Source: Acidobacteria subdivision 13 bacterium RH2 MAG17b (GTDB lineage Bacteria; Acidobacteriota; Terriglobia; UBA7540). From it: DNA of 47,521 nucleotides. Positions 46,114-47,521 of the stretch are shown here, in pieces. The first letter of the stretch is position 1. Each line of letters opens with the position of its first letter. The stretch covers positions 1 through 47,521 of the forward strand of contig NFUN01000046.1 in assembly GCA_002197525.1 (NCBI GenBank), read 5' to 3'. Under the pieces are notes generated by a model, which saw only the letters and a list, made by a program, of their open reading frames with translations, had not been told where the DNA came from and made no database searches. The translations under genes were made by a program, and so were the position numbers.

Positions 46114-46916
46114 TGGCACGAGAAGGCAAGTCGAATTCGTCTGCCATACGTTGCAGCTTCAGCGCGCTCTCGCGCAGCCCTCGCGAATTGGCGCAGGAAA
46201 TGTGCTGGGATGCTTGGGAACTCGCGAGTCGAAAACAACGGACCGAACTGGCAAAGAGAGCGTTGGAACTGTCGCCGGATTGCGCCGATGCCTACGTGAT
46301 ACTCGCGAACGAAGAAAGGGCCTTGAAAAGAGCAGTGAAGCTCTACGCCAAGGGTGTCGAGGCAGGGGAGCAGGCGCTCGGCCCCGGAGTATTCAAACAC
46401 GAGGTGGGCCACTTCTGGGGGATCTCGGATACCCGCCCTTACATGCGGGCGCGGTTCGGCTTGGCGCGCTCATTATGGCGAATGCGACGACACGATGATG
46501 CGATTGCGCATTGTTCTGAAATGCTGCGACTCAATCCGAATGATAACCAGGGCGTACGGTACATGCTCGCTCGCTATCTCTTGGAGGTAGGTCGCGATTC
46601 GGATGCCGTAGACATACTCAACTTCTATGATGGGGACGGCACCGCTGACTGGAACTACACATGGGTGCTGATCACATTCCGAGAAGAAGGCGACAGCAAG
46701 TCAGCTCGTGATCTGCTCTGGACCGCGATTAGACTTAACTACCACGTTCCAGGCTTCCTTGTCGGCAAAAAAACCGTGCCTGCCGCGTTGCCGGATGAGT
46801 TCAGCATCGGCTACAAGAGCGAGGCCCTTTGTTACGCGGTCGAGAATGCAACTGTGTGGAGAAAAACACCGGGTGCATTAGCCTGGCTAGGTCGGCAAGT
46901 GAAATGGGATCGGTGA
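46113..46916 (+). CDS. TPR protein (ST7-like pattern)
   Basis: A 267-residue cytoplasmic TPR protein. ATG at 46113 shares one base with the preceding stop (TGATG), and GGAG lies upstream. TPR-like helices are visible around 35-80 (AKRALELSPDCADAYVILANEE) and 105-190 (RPYMRARFGLARSLWRMRRHDDAIAHCSEMLRLNPNDNQGVRYMLARYLLE). The LNPNDNQGVRY block is the most recognisable part and is shared with ST7-type TPR proteins. The function is unknown. Tight coupling suggests it works with the upstream unknown protein. Confidence 0.75.
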   Translation: MAREGKSNSSAIRCSFSALSRSPRELAQEMCWDAWELASRKQRTELAKRALELSPDCADAYVILANEERALKRAVKLYAKGVEAGEQALGPGVFKHEVGHFWGISDTRPYMRARFGLARSLWRMRRHDDAIAHCSEMLRLNPNDNQGVRYMLARYLLEVGRDSDAVDILNFYDGDGTADWNYTWVLITFREEGDSKSARDLLWTAIRLNYHVPGFLVGKKTVPAALPDEFSIGYKSEALCYAVENATVWRKTPGALAWLGRQVKWDR

Positions 46917-47084
46917 AGCAGCCCGACAGAGCCGACGCTGCTCCCATATGGATGGAGTCGAGGTCAGCAGCCCGAATCAATGCGCAGAATCATCACGGCC
47001 TCGACGTATTTCAATCACTGCCAGCACGTCCCCGCGCGCCTGTCTCTCTTCAGATTTAACGCCCGTGGCGGCGTAAAGCAGGCT

Positions 47085-47483
47085 CTACATTCCATTAGGG
47101 GCGTACAACTCCAAACCTGTCAGGCGGGCAATCCGAGCGAAGTCTTGATCGAGTGTAAAGATGCTTGCGCCGTGCTCGATGGCGATGGCGGCAATCAATG
47201 CGTCGATGGTGTTCAGGCTGATCCCTTTTGATCGCGCCAAGCGGAAGATGGCAGCCGCGCGGCGATAAGTTGAGAATCCGTGCGGTTTCAGCATATCCCA
47301 CAGAGTGAGGTAGCGCTCTATGTCCCTCACCTTGCGAGTGAGTCCCTGGAGAACCTCTGCGGCCACGAGGCCGGTGAGCGCCACAGGTTCCGCCTCCGCG
47401 ATCATGCGGCGGAGTTCGTTGCCAGCGGGGCCCGGAGAAGCGCTGAAAAAATCGATCCAGACGGAGCTATCCACCAGGATCAA
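47085..47483 (-). CDS. vapC: PIN-domain toxin, VapC-like
   Basis: A 132-residue PIN-domain ribonuclease, the toxin half of a type II toxin-antitoxin pair. The acidic residues of the active site are D5 (VDSSVWID), E43 (AAEVLQG), D94 (NTIDALIAAIA) and D112 or D114 (TLDQDF). The start is TTG 47483 with GGAGG seven bases upstream; the TTG overlaps the antitoxin stop (TTGA), so the pair is translationally coupled. The 168 bases between it and the TPR gene hold nothing recognisable. Confidence 0.9.
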   Translation of the reverse strand: MILVDSSVWIDFFSASPGPAGNELRRMIAEAEPVALTGLVAAEVLQGLTRKVRDIERYLTLWDMLKPHGFSTYRRAAAIFRLARSKGISLNTIDALIAAIAIEHGASIFTLDQDFARIARLTGLELYAPNGM

Positions 47484-47521
47484 ACGCGGTTCCTCCGCAT
47501 GGCCTTCAGATCGCCCTTCCA
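47480..47521 (-). CDS. vapB: VapB-like antitoxin, C-terminal end only (cut by window)
   Basis: The last 13 codons and stop of a gene that continues beyond the window: ...WKGDLKAMRRNRV. Its TGA overlaps the TTG start of the PIN-domain gene, the usual arrangement for vapBC. WKG..L..MR.NR is typical of short VapB tails. The DNA-binding part is outside the window. Confidence 0.7.
   Translation of the reverse strand, partial: WKGDLKAMRRNRV

Overview
The window looks like chromosomal DNA of an Acidobacteriota member. This is inferred from composition and gene content, not from a marker gene. The DNA is GC-rich (roughly 58-60 % by eye). It carries three very large Oar-type TonB-dependent receptors with an N-terminal carboxypeptidase-regulatory domain, a TPR protein with two TonB C-terminal domains, Tat-exported S9 peptidase, and many short GTAGCG-type palindromic repeats between genes. 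No rRNA, tRNA, CRISPR array or intact transposase was found.

Layout. 0.1-5.4 kb (minus strand): a gamma-glutamyltransferase, a YVTN/YncE-like beta-propeller protein and the TPR/TonB_C protein; the first and third share an almost identical near-leaderless promoter block. 5.4-6.6 kb: a gene-poor stretch with an AT-rich island. 6.6-10.6 kb (plus): a POT-family peptide importer followed by a Tat-exported dipeptidyl peptidase, an evident peptide-salvage pair. 10.6-13.5 kb (minus): a class V aminotransferase and serA, a serine-biosynthesis pair. 13.9-22.2 kb (minus): two TonB-dependent receptors, each preceded by a matching promoter and leader carrying a short ORF with a consensus ribosome-binding site. 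22.6-28.1 kb (minus): TPR protein, rnc, lepB and an AsmA-family gene; the last three are overlapping or abutting.

29.0-41.1 kb (plus): the most distinctive region, an apparent uptake-and-catabolism cluster. It holds a third TonB-dependent receptor, two tandem exported SnoaL/NTF2-like proteins, two tandem exported amidohydrolases, a cytoplasmic cyclase-family hydrolase, a TPP-dependent 2-oxo-acid-type enzyme and an MFS transporter. The substrate is unknown. The order suggests outer-membrane uptake, periplasmic cleavage, inner-membrane import, ring or amide opening, and C-C bond cleavage. Each amidohydrolase lacks a different canonical metal-site residue.

41.0-44.4 kb: maf (minus), then dciA-like (DUF721), gatC and gatA (plus). 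44.9-47.5 kb: an accessory patch with a truncated DNA methyltransferase, a coupled protein of unknown function, a TPR protein and a VapBC module cut by the window end.

Intergenic spaces are full of palindromic repeats: nested ~220 bp composite elements (three clear copies plus fragments), two MITE-like elements with ~26 bp terminal inverted repeats, a minimal 69 bp palindrome and a perfect 29 bp inverted repeat. Their stems differ between copies by compensating changes, which suggests selection or targeting on the hairpin shape.
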